Shown: piece by piece, positions 46,472 to 54,577 of the stretch | Layout: every line of letters begins with the position of its first letter | Position numbering within the stretch: position 1 is the first letter of the stretch | From: Nostoc sp. CHAB 5824 | GTDB taxonomy: Bacteria; Cyanobacteriota; Cyanobacteriia; Cyanobacteriales; Nostocaceae | Length of the DNA: 64,000 nucleotides | Assembly: GCF_020829665.1 (NCBI RefSeq) | Contig: NZ_JAIVFT010000005.1 | Location: 96,807-160,806 of the forward strand | Direction of reading: 5' to 3' | Notes under the pieces: model-generated | The model's database searches: none | What the model was told of the DNA's origin: nothing | The model's input: the letters and a program-made list of their open reading frames with translations, nothing else | Made by a program: the position numbers and the translations under genes

Positions 46472-48373
46472 TTGAATAAGCCTACAGATTCAGATAAATC
46501 ACCTTTTGTAATCACTTCGCCAATGGTTCAGCAGCCAATGTCGCCAAATTCATCAAATCAGTCACAACAGTCAGAACAAGTTGAAAAAATTTATTTACCG
46601 CGTACCAGCGAATCAGAGAACCTAAAAAAGATTCGCCACACTGCTTCCCATGTAATGGCAATGGCAGTACAAAAGCTGTTTCCCAAGGCGCAAGTTACAA
46701 TCGGCCCTTGGATTGAAAACGGTTTTTACTATGACTTCGACAATCCAGAACCATTTAGCGAAAACGATCTTAAAGCCATCAAAAAAGAGATGGCGAAGAT
46801 TATCAATCGCAAGCTAGCAGTTATTCGGGAAGAAGTCAGCCGCGAAGAAGCCGAACGCCGGATTCAGGGAATTAATGAACCTTACAAGCTAGAAATCCTG
46901 GCAGATATCAAAGAGGAACCAATCACGATTTACCACCTGGCGAATGAATGGTGGGATTTGTGTGCGGGGCCTCATCTGGAAAATACCAGCGAATTAAACC
47001 CCAAAGCAATTGAACTAGAAAGCGTTGCTGGTGCTTATTGGCGTGGGGATGAAACTAAAGCCCAATTACAACGCATCTACGCCACCGCTTGGGAAAATCC
47101 AGAACAACTTACTGAGTATAAGCGGCGCAAAGAAGAAGCTCTGCGGCGAGATCACCGGAAACTGGGTAAGGAACTGGGATTATTTATATTTTCTGACCAA
47201 GTGGGGCCGGGTTTACCTTTGTGGACACCCAAAGGTACTTTGTTAAGGAGTATTTTGGAAGACTTCCTTAAGCAAGAACAGATCAAGCGCGGCTACCAGC
47301 AGGTTGTCACTCCTCATATTGGCAGAGTGGATTTATTTAAAACCTCTGGACACTGGCAGAAATATAAAGACGATCTGTTCCCGATGATGGCAGAAAATGA
47401 GGAAGCCGCAGCGCTGGAACAAGGCTTTGTTCTCAAAGCCATGAATTGCCCTTTTCACATCCAAATATATAAGAGCGAGTTGCGCTCTTATCGGGAACTA
47501 CCGATCCGGCTTGCGGAATTTGGCACTGTTTACCGCTACGAACAATCAGGAGAATTGGGCGGTTTAACGCGGGTGCGGGGTTTTACTCAAGATGATGCCC
47601 ATATATTTGTCACTCCAGAACAGTTAGACAGCGAATTCCTCAAAGTGGTGGATTTGATATTGTCAGTAATTAAGACTCTGCAACTGGGGAATTTTAAAGC
47701 ACGACTTAGTTTCCGAGATCCAGCCAGTGATAAATACATCGGTTCCGATGAAGCTTGGAACCAGGCTGAAAATGCTATTCGTAGAGCTGTTGAAACTCTG
47801 GGGATGGAACATTTTGAAGGTATCGGCGAAGCTGCTTTCTACGGGCCTAAACTAGATTTTATTGTCAGTGATGCCTTAGAACGGGAGTGGCAATTAGGAA
47901 CTGTGCAGGTAGATTACAACTTGCCAGAACGCTTTGATTTGGAGTACGTCGCCGAAGATGGGGTTCGCAAACGTCCAGTGATGATTCACCGTGCGCCTTT
48001 TGGTTCACTGGAACGACTAATTGGGATCTTAATTGAAGAATATGCGGGCGATTTTCCTTTGTGGTTAGCGCCAGTGCAAGCTAGATTACTGCCAGTGGGT
48101 GATACACAGCTAGACTTTGCTAAAGATGTGGTGGCGAAGATGCGTGCATTAGGAATCCGTGCAGAAGTTGATACCAGTGGCGATCGCTTGGGTAAACAGA
48201 TTCGCAATGCAGAGAAAGAAAAAATACCCGTGATGGCGGTGGTGGGAGCGAAGGAAGTGGAAACCAACACCTTGAGTATCCGTACCCGCGCTTCTGGAGA
48301 ATTAGGAGTTATCCCTGTCGATGAGGTGGTGGATAAGATGAAGGATGCGATCGCTAAGTTCGAGAATTTCTAA
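46472..48373 (+). CDS. thrS: Threonyl-tRNA synthetase without TGS domain
   Basis: 633 residues from a TTG start; ATG at codon 18 is an alternative. The editing domain has H56-x3-H60 (HTASH) and CAGPHLE. The class II catalytic core holds the three zinc ligands (Cys in AMNCPFH, His in DDAHIF, His in MIHRAPF), motif 2 around YRYEQSGEL and motif 3 GSLERLIGIL. The C-terminal anticodon-binding domain is present. The usual 60-residue N-terminal TGS domain is absent and replaced by about 45 Ser/Gln-rich residues. It charges tRNA-Thr. Nostocales can carry two ThrRS genes, so this may be one of a pair. Confidence 0.95.
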   Translation: MNKPTDSDKSPFVITSPMVQQPMSPNSSNQSQQSEQVEKIYLPRTSESENLKKIRHTASHVMAMAVQKLFPKAQVTIGPWIENGFYYDFDNPEPFSENDLKAIKKEMAKIINRKLAVIREEVSREEAERRIQGINEPYKLEILADIKEEPITIYHLANEWWDLCAGPHLENTSELNPKAIELESVAGAYWRGDETKAQLQRIYATAWENPEQLTEYKRRKEEALRRDHRKLGKELGLFIFSDQVGPGLPLWTPKGTLLRSILEDFLKQEQIKRGYQQVVTPHIGRVDLFKTSGHWQKYKDDLFPMMAENEEAAALEQGFVLKAMNCPFHIQIYKSELRSYRELPIRLAEFGTVYRYEQSGELGGLTRVRGFTQDDAHIFVTPEQLDSEFLKVVDLILSVIKTLQLGNFKARLSFRDPASDKYIGSDEAWNQAENAIRRAVETLGMEHFEGIGEAAFYGPKLDFIVSDALEREWQLGTVQVDYNLPERFDLEYVAEDGVRKRPVMIHRAPFGSLERLIGILIEEYAGDFPLWLAPVQARLLPVGDTQLDFAKDVVAKMRALGIRAEVDTSGDRLGKQIRNAEKEKIPVMAVVGAKEVETNTLSIRTRASGELGVIPVDEVVDKMKDAIAKFENF

Positions 48374-48387
48374 AATCTAACCGCAGA

Positions 48388-48426
48388 CGCACACTAATCA
48401 CAATTGGTGTGCGTTTTGTCTTTTAG
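48388..48426 (+). terminator. Intrinsic terminator of thrS
   Basis: Stem CGCACACTAAT / ATTGGTGTGCG (one mismatch) with a short loop, followed by TTTTGTCTTTT, starting 15 nt after the thrS stop. Confidence 0.88.
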
Positions 48427-48483
48427 GGCACTGAGGCTGATTGTGATCGGCTCATTGGCTAGCTGGTAGGTTTTGGCAAAGGT

Positions 48484-48552
48484 GCGATGTCTACGACGAG
48501 CTTCTCTACGAGACGCTACGCGTAGCTTGCTTCCCGAAGGGTACGCCTACGC
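48484..48552 (+). repeat. Dispersed GTCTACGAC repeat with nested insertion
   Basis: The core GCGATGTCTACGACGAGCTT is interrupted by CTCTACGAGACGCTACGCGT and AGCTTGCTTCCCGAAGGGTA before CGCCTACGC. One repeat family appears to be inserted in another. Confidence 0.75.
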
Positions 48553-48571
48553 AATGTATTTAATATCAAAA

Positions 48572-48739
48572 ACTCATTAATGGAGTTCAAAGACTCATTC
48601 ACGAGTATCAAAGACTCATTAATGGAGTTCAAAGACTCATTCACGAGTATCAAAGGCTCATTAATGGAGTTCAAAGGCTCATTAATGGAGTTCAAAGACT
48701 CATTAATGGAGTTCAGACGTGGATTCATCCAGTTCAAAG
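48572..48739. repeat. 21-bp tandem repeat, 8 units
   Basis: Eight 21-bp units: type A is ACTCATTAATGGAGTTCAAA plus G, type B is ACTCATTCACGAGTATCAAA plus G, in the order A B A B A A A and a diverged unit. On the minus strand the phase is open and encodes heptads of LNSINES and LILVNES (73 codons, 48516-48737), with L and I at positions a and d as in a coiled coil. No good start or ribosome-binding site is present, so translation is doubtful. Confidence 0.9.
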
Positions 48740-48807
48740 ATTCATTTTAATTTTAACTAAAGGCAGCGTGGATCAAAATAGTAGTTCTAGCGTTAAATAA
48801 ACCACTA

Positions 48808-49663
48808 TCAACCCTTGAGGTTAACTATTACTAATTGCAGCGAATCAGCTTCGTTGTATCCAGCTTTTTTGAGATTGTTGTAGTGAGTTTCTAGGATGAA
48901 AATATCTTGCGATCGCCAAGAGACTTTTTTCGCAACTAGAGCAATTTCCTTTGCTAAATCTGACCGTAATCGCGCTAAATCTCGGCTGGGTTCCCAAGCT
49001 TGGGCAAATATTTTGAGAGTTTTATCACCTTGATCATGACTCAATTGAGCAGGAATCGTTTTAGTGTCAGGAAAACCTAACCATGTCAGCAGTGTTTTGA
49101 CTTCATTAGTGCCGCCACTAAGGAAATAACTTAAAAACCTCCACCTTCACTGTTCAAATTCTGATTGATCTGCGTAATAGATGCTATCTAGAATTACCAC
49201 AACATTATTTAGGTTGAGTTGTTCTATCTTCCCCAATGCCACTGCTGCACTAGAACGAATATCTGAGTCAAGAGTTTTATCCTTGAGGATATCAGCGATA
49301 TCTTGGACATAAGGTTTGGCTGCCTCCCTCAGATTTGCCAATGCCACTGCTGCACTTCTACGAACATTTGACTCAACGGTTTTATCCTTGAGGATTTTCA
49401 AAACTTTCTGAGCAATATCCTCTGGTTTGTGAATCACCGATTTCAAATTTTTTAGATCATATTCATTCAATTTTTCAAGAGCGAGTTTCTTTACTCCGTT
49501 ATGTCCATCATCCAAAGCAGCAACGATACCGTTAATCTGCCACGCTTCTTGCTTCGGCTTAGGCTGATTCTTTGGCACTCACCCAAGGTATGGCGCAAAA
49601 CAGAGCCAACAGCAGGGTAAAGGGAAAAAGGAAAAAGGGCAATCGCTTTTTCATTTGGTGCAT
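48808..49663 (-). pseudogene. Secreted HEAT-repeat protein, inactivated by frameshift and stop
   Basis: An ATG at 49663 or 49654 opens a signal peptide (KKRLPFFLFPFTLLLALFCA) that stops after ending VSAKESA. The next frame then continues as KPKQEAWQINGIVAALDDGH with HEAT repeats (VRRSAAVALANLREAAKPYV, IRSSAAVALGKIEQL) to a TGA at 49147-49149. After that TGA the same frame reads on for about 110 codons (LSGGTNEVKTLLTWLGFPDT, AGYNEADSLQLVIVNLKG) to 48808. One frameshift near 49580 and one stop therefore split a single gene of about 280 residues. If the TGA were not real, the last two parts would rejoin. Confidence 0.82.
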
Positions 49664-49869
49664 TAGTAATTAGTAATTACTAATTCGTAATTTATCGCTC
49701 TTTTATGTCTCTGAGGAGAGAAAAATAAGATGCTGACCTTGAATCTTTTTCAAAGCCTCGCTTTATCAGCAAAACCAAAAAATCCTTGTTTGGAACCAAG
49801 CACAGACAAACAAGGTTTTAAATATTCTCTAATGAGAGTAATAAAAGAGCGTTATATAGAATCGCCACA

Positions 49870-50208
49870 TTAGAGTTCAATTAACTTGAAGCCCCAAGGT
49901 TTGAGAGCCGCTAGAGCTATTTCTCGATCTACACCTTCATAAGCCTCCCATTCTAACGGATGCTCTTTAGGATGTCCGTCGCCGACATTACCTGCAACTT
50001 TGATTATCGGACAGTTGGCGATGCGATCGCGCTCCAGCCCTTTTGGAATTACTAGTTGGATTTTGTGACCGACAAACTTCGCTGTACTATCATTAGCTAC
50101 AGATTCACGGATTAAACAAATATCACCAGCAGTCCCCCAAGTAGTTTGGTAAATGTGGAGGAACGATATATAGGTTGCTGGTTTGATGGATCTTTTTAGA
50201 ACGTGCAT
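49870..50208 (-). CDS. Hypothetical protein
   Basis: 112 residues, no membrane segment or signal. The C-terminal half is the best ordered: KIQLVIPKGLERDRIANCPI, VAGNVGDGHPKEHPLEWEAY and ALAALKPWGFKLIEL. No catalytic motif or family is recognised. It lies alone in the accessory zone between two degraded regions, so it may itself be mobile or expendable. Confidence 0.5.
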   Translation of the reverse strand: MHVLKRSIKPATYISFLHIYQTTWGTAGDICLIRESVANDSTAKFVGHKIQLVIPKGLERDRIANCPIIKVAGNVGDGHPKEHPLEWEAYEGVDREIALAALKPWGFKLIEL

Positions 50209-50633
50209 TATCTGTAATCCTTATACTATGAGTCAAAAATCATAAATCATACAAGTATTTTCTATCACGTTCGTAGGGAAGAATGTTTTTAACTAACATT
50301 TTGCACCTAGCCCAGGTGATTATAAATCGTCTGGTGGAATATAGCGGTTTTCAGTTGAGTCCAATAGAGACTTAACCCCCAACCCCTTCCCTACTAGGCT
50401 ATCCATTTCCCACATCTTTCTTAAGATAGCTGTAATTTAAAGTGTGAGGGGATGACAGAAGTAAACAACCAGGATACTTGACAATATAAACAAAGAATGT
50501 AATAAATTGCGTGGCGAATGAGGTAGCGAAGTGCTGTGGAGTGTGTTCAATCCTTAATAGATTCTTTTTTGGGAATCTGACTTAAGGCTGCTGCTCAAAG
50601 CCAGCAATTGTTTACGCTCTCCAAATTTAGGGG
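50209..50633. other. Intergenic region, no gene seen
   Basis: Contains short fragments that look repeat-derived (CCCCCAACCCCTTCCCT; TAATAAATTGCGTGG) but no structure I can define. Confidence 0.4.
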
Positions 50634-51434
50634 TTAGCCTTTGAAAATGATGTCGTACAGTGATAGCAGAATCTCCACCACAATCAGAATCACCACATAC
50701 CACTCTACTCGTTGGCTACTGCTATGCTGCATGAACTCCAGCACCGTTTGTGCAGTTTGGGAAATTAAATCTAGTTTGCGTTCTAAGGCATGGTGACGCT
50801 CACGAATTTCGTATTCATCCTCCAAGCGCAGATATAAGTTTTCTAGCTGTGGCGATTCCCAGAGTAACTCCGGCTTATCGATTATCTCTACTCGACCTAC
50901 AATCTTATGTTGAACTAACAGAGTAGTCCCTAGTTGACGCAGTAATTCCCGGCTCTGGCGTCTTCCCCTGTGTTCACGTTGGAGACTAGCTGCAAAGGGT
51001 TCAATTTGATCAAATACAGCCGCTAGGCTAGTTTCATAATGAGACAGCACAACACTCTTAGCGAGAATATCAGCCACTATCTGCAAGCGTTCTACACTAA
51101 ATTCATGCAGTAAAATTTTTCCTTCCTTGACTCGCTCACTCTCTGCTACGTTGAGATGAATTTCTACTTCTTCTGTTTCCGGATCGGCAAAAGAGCCACT
51201 AACTTGAGAGGATAGTTTGGTCAAAAAGGCTACCTTTTCCACAGGCTCAAGGTTAAACAGAACAACTGCACCGTAGTCCAGCAGTACCGCACAGCCGTGT
51301 TCACCGACTGTAACTATTACTGGCATAGTCGCCAAACAAACGTAATTCTCCAACGTGTGTAAGTTAATATCTTTACCAATAAATAGGGCCTGCGCTCTAA
51401 ATTTATCTCTATCATTAAAAAGGAGTTTTTGCAT
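50634..51434 (-). CDS. RMD1/DUF155-family protein
   Basis: 266 residues of the RMD1/YagE (DUF155) family. Signs are GEHGCAVLLDYGAVVLFNLE early, LLHEFSVERLQIVADILAKS then VVLSHYETSLAAVF in the middle, a charged helix (RLEDEYEIRERHHALERKLD) and a C-terminal membrane anchor (WYVVILIVVEILLSLYDIIF). Yeast members locate to mitochondria or microtubules; bacterial function is unknown. It is a tail-anchored membrane protein here. No operon partner is clear. Confidence 0.85.
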   Translation of the reverse strand: MQKLLFNDRDKFRAQALFIGKDINLHTLENYVCLATMPVIVTVGEHGCAVLLDYGAVVLFNLEPVEKVAFLTKLSSQVSGSFADPETEEVEIHLNVAESERVKEGKILLHEFSVERLQIVADILAKSVVLSHYETSLAAVFDQIEPFAASLQREHRGRRQSRELLRQLGTTLLVQHKIVGRVEIIDKPELLWESPQLENLYLRLEDEYEIRERHHALERKLDLISQTAQTVLEFMQHSSSQRVEWYVVILIVVEILLSLYDIIFKG

Positions 51435-51479
51435 TGTCGCCCTATGCTATATTCTGCCTGCTGAATTGCCCTGGTAGCG

Positions 51480-51745
51480 ATGTCTACGACGGGCTTGTCT
51501 ACATCTCTACGTTACAGGAAAGGCAGTCCCACAATTGTTTTAGACCATAGCTTGGGAAGAATAAAGGGTTACCTGCTAACTGAAGAATTGGCGAAGTTAG
51601 CGCAAGTATGCATTTACGACAGGGCTGGCTATGGATGGAGGGATCGCAGCCCACATCCTCGGGTCATTTTGTGTGGGTAGATCAACCTGATGTAATTGTA
51701 GATGCTGTCAAGCTTATTTTAGATAAAGTTGATTCTCCTGGCTAG
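51480..51745 (+). pseudogene. Alpha/beta hydrolase with large internal deletion
   Basis: The first part reads KGSPTIVLDHSLGRIKGYLL then AKLAQVCIYDRAGYGWRDRS, the N-terminal strands of a hydrolase. The frame stops at 51680. A shifted frame then gives GHFVWVDQPDVIVDAVKLIL and stops at 51745, the family's C-terminus with the catalytic His. The nucleophile and cap regions are missing, about 150 residues or more. The 5' end is built on a copy of the dispersed GTCTACGACGGGCT repeat (51477-51512), so the original start is lost too. Confidence 0.8.
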
Positions 51746-51858
51746 GAGTCTTCAAAGTAACTACCTAGCCAACGTATGCACTAGAAGAATCGACATTTTG
51801 CTGCATTTCAGTCTTATCTGCCGCTTTCGCTCAACGCAAATCAAATAGATATAAAACT

Positions 51859-51908
51859 CATCCTCTAAGATTAAATAATTTTGCTTAATTATTTAATCTT
51901 AGAGGATG
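51859..51908. repeat. Perfect 22-bp inverted repeat
   Basis: Two perfectly complementary 22-nt arms (starting CATCCTCTAAGATT and ending AATCTTAGAGGATG) around a 6-nt TTGCTT loop. The right arm ends inside the left terminal repeat of the adjacent MITE (51902-52112), so it may be an inverted duplication of that end. Confidence 0.85.
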
Positions 51909-52112
51909 TTTGAAAAGTCCTGTTGTCGGTATCAAAAGTTTTAGGTTTCTCTAAATTCACGCCACTTGCTTCACTTGGGGTCTCCCCAAGTGAAGCAAGT
52001 GGCTCTCCGATAAATTGGGGAACTTTGACTTCGGTTCCCCCCTTTTTTAAGGGGGGTTAGGGGGAATCTAAGAGTGTATAAAGTCACAGCAAAATACTTT
52101 TCAAACAACCTC
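51902..52112. mobile_element. 211-bp MITE with GAGGWTGTTTGAAAAGT ends and TTA target duplication
   Basis: Left end GAGGATGTTTGAAAAGT (51902-51918) and right end ACTTTTCAAACAACCTC (52096-52112) are inverted with 16 of 17 matches. Both flanks are TTA, a 3-bp target duplication as made by some IS5-group elements. The interior has no coding capacity but a GC-rich hairpin (CGGTTCCCCCCTTTTTTAAG, then GGGGGTTAGGG). The right TTA is exactly the stop codon of the next gene (TAA on the minus strand). Confidence 0.85.
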
Positions 52113-52394
52113 TTAATATCTACTAATTTTTAGAGCGATAATACCAACAAGTACGACAAGACCTAGCGCTCTCCGAAAATAATTAACGCCTTGAAATAAT
52201 TCCAGCCACGCCCAAGTAAACAAAGAGCCGTATGCTACTAAGTCTAACGCTGTATTAATTTTGCCGCTTGGAACAACTAAAGTTAGTAAACTAGTTACTA
52301 TCCAAACAATAAGCGGTAGATTTGGCATCTGAGCTAAAACAATATTGCCATCGTTGTCGCGGAAGGTTTTATCAACTAGTGTATTTTGCATCAT
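52113..52394 (-). CDS. Small membrane protein, hypothetical
   Basis: 93 residues with three hydrophobic stretches: LPLIVWIVTSLLTLVV, TALDLVAYGSLFTWAWLELF and RALGLVVLVGIIALKI. It looks like a conserved cyanobacterial membrane protein; function unknown. Its TAA stop is the target duplication of the MITE that begins right after it, so the 3' flank (and any terminator) has been displaced while the protein was left intact. Confidence 0.75.
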   Translation of the reverse strand: MMQNTLVDKTFRDNDGNIVLAQMPNLPLIVWIVTSLLTLVVPSGKINTALDLVAYGSLFTWAWLELFQGVNYFRRALGLVVLVGIIALKISRY

Positions 52395-52894
52395 CTTTAA
52401 TTGCTACTTAGGTAAAAATAATTAAGTTACAAAAACGAGCGGGTAGCTATTGAGAATAGGCTTGCATTTAATTACAAATCCTTTAATGAGATTAAAACAT
52501 TCAAAACTTGCTTTTAAACTGTCTAATTGCTGAGATTAGAGCAAGAAAGCATATTCATATATGACTATGTTGAAAGGCATACTCGCACGAAATCCGCCAA
52601 AACATCTGTCGGGAGTCTTTTGCAATTTGGAGCGATTGTAATCATATTTGCTCAACGTATCAGGTTTAGTGCGGCGGCTAAACCATTGTTCTTGTGAGTT
52701 ACCATTATTTTTATCCAACACGGTAGTAATGGAACTATGACGGATGCGGGAGGGTTACATTTGTTTAGCGATACCCCCTGACTGTCTAATTGGTATATTG
52801 AGCAGATAAGCTGAAAAAAAACATCTGCCAAAAGTTACAGCAGTTTGCAAGTAACTGAAGTACAAAATGCAGGACTCACGCATAAGATATAAAG
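52395..52894. other. Intergenic region without recognisable gene
   Basis: AT-rich with a short doubtful minus-strand frame (52536-52721). No repeat until the MITE at 52895. Confidence 0.45.
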
Positions 52895-53012
52895 CAATAC
52901 GGTTCGATTAAAGGGGAAAGGGAAAAGGTTTTGAATACATCCTTTACCCTTTTCCCCTTCCCCTTTCTCCAGACCACAAGGAAAGTGAAAAATGCTTATC
53001 CGAACCGTATTG
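52895..53012. mobile_element. 118-bp MITE, CAATACGGTTCG family, copy 2
   Basis: Ends CAATACGGTTCG (52895-52906) and CGAACCGTATTG (53001-53012) are perfect 12-bp inverted repeats. AGATATAAAG flanks both sides (52885-52894 and 53013-53022), a perfect 10-bp target duplication, so insertion is recent. The interior is purine/pyrimidine-rich (AAAGGGGAAAGGGAAAAGG; CCTTTACCCTTTTCCCC) and non-coding. The interior differs from copy 1 at 25293, so only the ends are conserved. Confidence 0.9.
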
Positions 53013-53274
53013 AGATATAAAGAGTATCTACCTCCCGCCGACGCTCGCGGACCGCTATCCTGCTTTAAGAGCTTATCCAAGCTAATTTCAGATTAACGTC
53101 AATGACCAAAATAGTTTTATGATTTTCTACGAAAGCATAGAAATTATTCAGGTCTAGTACCAAGATATTCTCAAGCTGATTCTGGAACATGGTGAATCAC
53201 CTTTAGATGATTTGTGCAATGCTGATGTTGAACGTTCTTCCAGAGTCAAATAAAGTGCAGGGAGATAAAAAAGT

Positions 53275-53484
53275 ATGGCTGAACACCCATTCCATGACCA
53301 ATTGAGTTTAGAAGAACAAACTGAGAAACTTGGAAAGCAAGCAGTAACCTTGGGTTTGATTCCAAGCTTTGTGGTGCATTACTTTCCCGATACCTGGGTA
53401 TTTTATATACCTAATGAAAGTCAATCCGAACCGTTAACACCAGAAGAGGCATACTTTCGTTTAAAACAACTGGTTAAACAGTAG
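53275..53484 (+). CDS. Small hypothetical protein
   Basis: 69 residues with a good AGGGAG ribosome-binding site before the ATG. It reads like a compact soluble protein: LEEQTEKLGKQAVTLGLIPS, then FVVHYFPDTWVFYIPN and LTPEEAYFRLKQLVK. No known domain is recognised. It lies 64 nt upstream of the truncated REC gene on the same strand. Just upstream (about 53160-53250) the tail LILEHGESPLDDLCNADVER is open with no start and may be another gene remnant. Confidence 0.65.
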   Translation: MAEHPFHDQLSLEEQTEKLGKQAVTLGLIPSFVVHYFPDTWVFYIPNESQSEPLTPEEAYFRLKQLVKQ

Positions 53485-53548
53485 ATTTTGCAATGGCAAA
53501 TTTTTGAAGACAACGGCTAGGCACTGCAATTGTTAAGTAACAGTAGTT

Positions 53549-54352
53549 ATGGCAAAACCTGCAATTTTAACCGTCGATGATGATCCAGAAGTGTTGCAAG
53601 CCGTGTCACGAGACTTGCGGCATCAGTATGGCGATCGCTTCCGCATTGTCCGGGCAGATTCCGGTATTACCGCTCTAGATGCGGTGCAGCAACTCAAATT
53701 ACGGAATGAAGCAGTTGCTCTATTCTTGGTAGATCAAAGAATGCCACAGATGGGAGGCGTGGAGTTCCTTGAACAAGCAAAAGTCATTTTTCCTAATGCG
53801 AAACGTGCTTTGCTGACGGCGTATGCAGATACAGATGCTGCGATTAAATCAATTAATAGTGCCAGACTTGATTATTACTTACTCAAGCCTTGGAATCCGC
53901 CAGAAGAACGGCTATATCCGGTTTTGGATGATTTGCTAGATGACTGGCTAGCTGGATTTCGCCCTCCCTTTGAAGGTATTCGAGTCATTGGTAATCGTTG
54001 GTCGCCTTTTTCTCATCAGGTGAAAGACTTCCTGGCGCGTAACCAGATTCCATACAAGTGGTTAGATATTGAACTGGAGCCAGAGGCAGCAAAATTAGTA
54101 GAATACGCAGAAGCCGATGGCAGACAGCAATTGCCCTTAGTGCTGTTTCCCGATGGTTCTCGATTAATCCAACCATCTAATTTAGAGATTGCTGCCAAAA
54201 TTGGACTGCAAACCCAGGCAGAGCGCCCCTTTTATGACTTGGCGATCGCACTGTGCCAGTTGCGTAAGTCCTGGACTAGTTTGTTAACAACTGTTGGTTT
54301 ATTAGAATTTGCCTCTAAGCCAATCGTTCGCTTATACCATTTTGCAAAATAA
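53549..54352 (+). CDS. Truncated REC/thioredoxin-reductase fusion (REC and Trx-like part only)
   Basis: 267 residues. Residues 1-135 are a receiver with Asp62 in VDQRMPQM and LLTAYADTDAAIKSINSARL; 135-230 are a thioredoxin-like region (RVIGNRWSPFSHQVKDFLAR, QLPLVLFPDGSRLIQPSNLE). In the known cyanobacterial fusion this continues from PFYDL into VIVGGGPAGLAAA, the FAD domain. Here PFYDLAIA instead leads to an unrelated 34-residue tail (LCQLRKSWTSLLTTVGLLEF and on) and a stop. The break lies at a GCGATCGC site. The reductase half is therefore lost and the protein may be non-functional or a new short regulator. Confidence 0.85.
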   Translation: MAKPAILTVDDDPEVLQAVSRDLRHQYGDRFRIVRADSGITALDAVQQLKLRNEAVALFLVDQRMPQMGGVEFLEQAKVIFPNAKRALLTAYADTDAAIKSINSARLDYYLLKPWNPPEERLYPVLDDLLDDWLAGFRPPFEGIRVIGNRWSPFSHQVKDFLARNQIPYKWLDIELEPEAAKLVEYAEADGRQQLPLVLFPDGSRLIQPSNLEIAAKIGLQTQAERPFYDLAIALCQLRKSWTSLLTTVGLLEFASKPIVRLYHFAK

Positions 54353-54577
54353 TTGCAACCTACCTAAAGAGGTAAATATGAAGGATAATAATTACTACTT
54401 TTGAGAGGTGTAGTATGTTAAAGGTAACTTGATACTGACAGTGTTAATGCTGGAGGTTAGGCTTAAAAGATTTGTTGGTGGTAAGAAGAGTGCCTTATTT
54501 TGTACCTTAACCTAGCTCACCTCCGATGCTAATTAAGATAAAAAGTGGAATCACTAATTTATCAGGGAGTTAAGAAC

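Noticed and set aside
48572..48739. CRISPR array
   Set aside because: The 21-bp units are directly joined, without spacers; the pattern is a tandem repeat.
52895..52915. tRNA T-arm (GGTTCGATT)
   Set aside because: The match is the end of a MITE; no acceptor or anticodon stem can be drawn around it.
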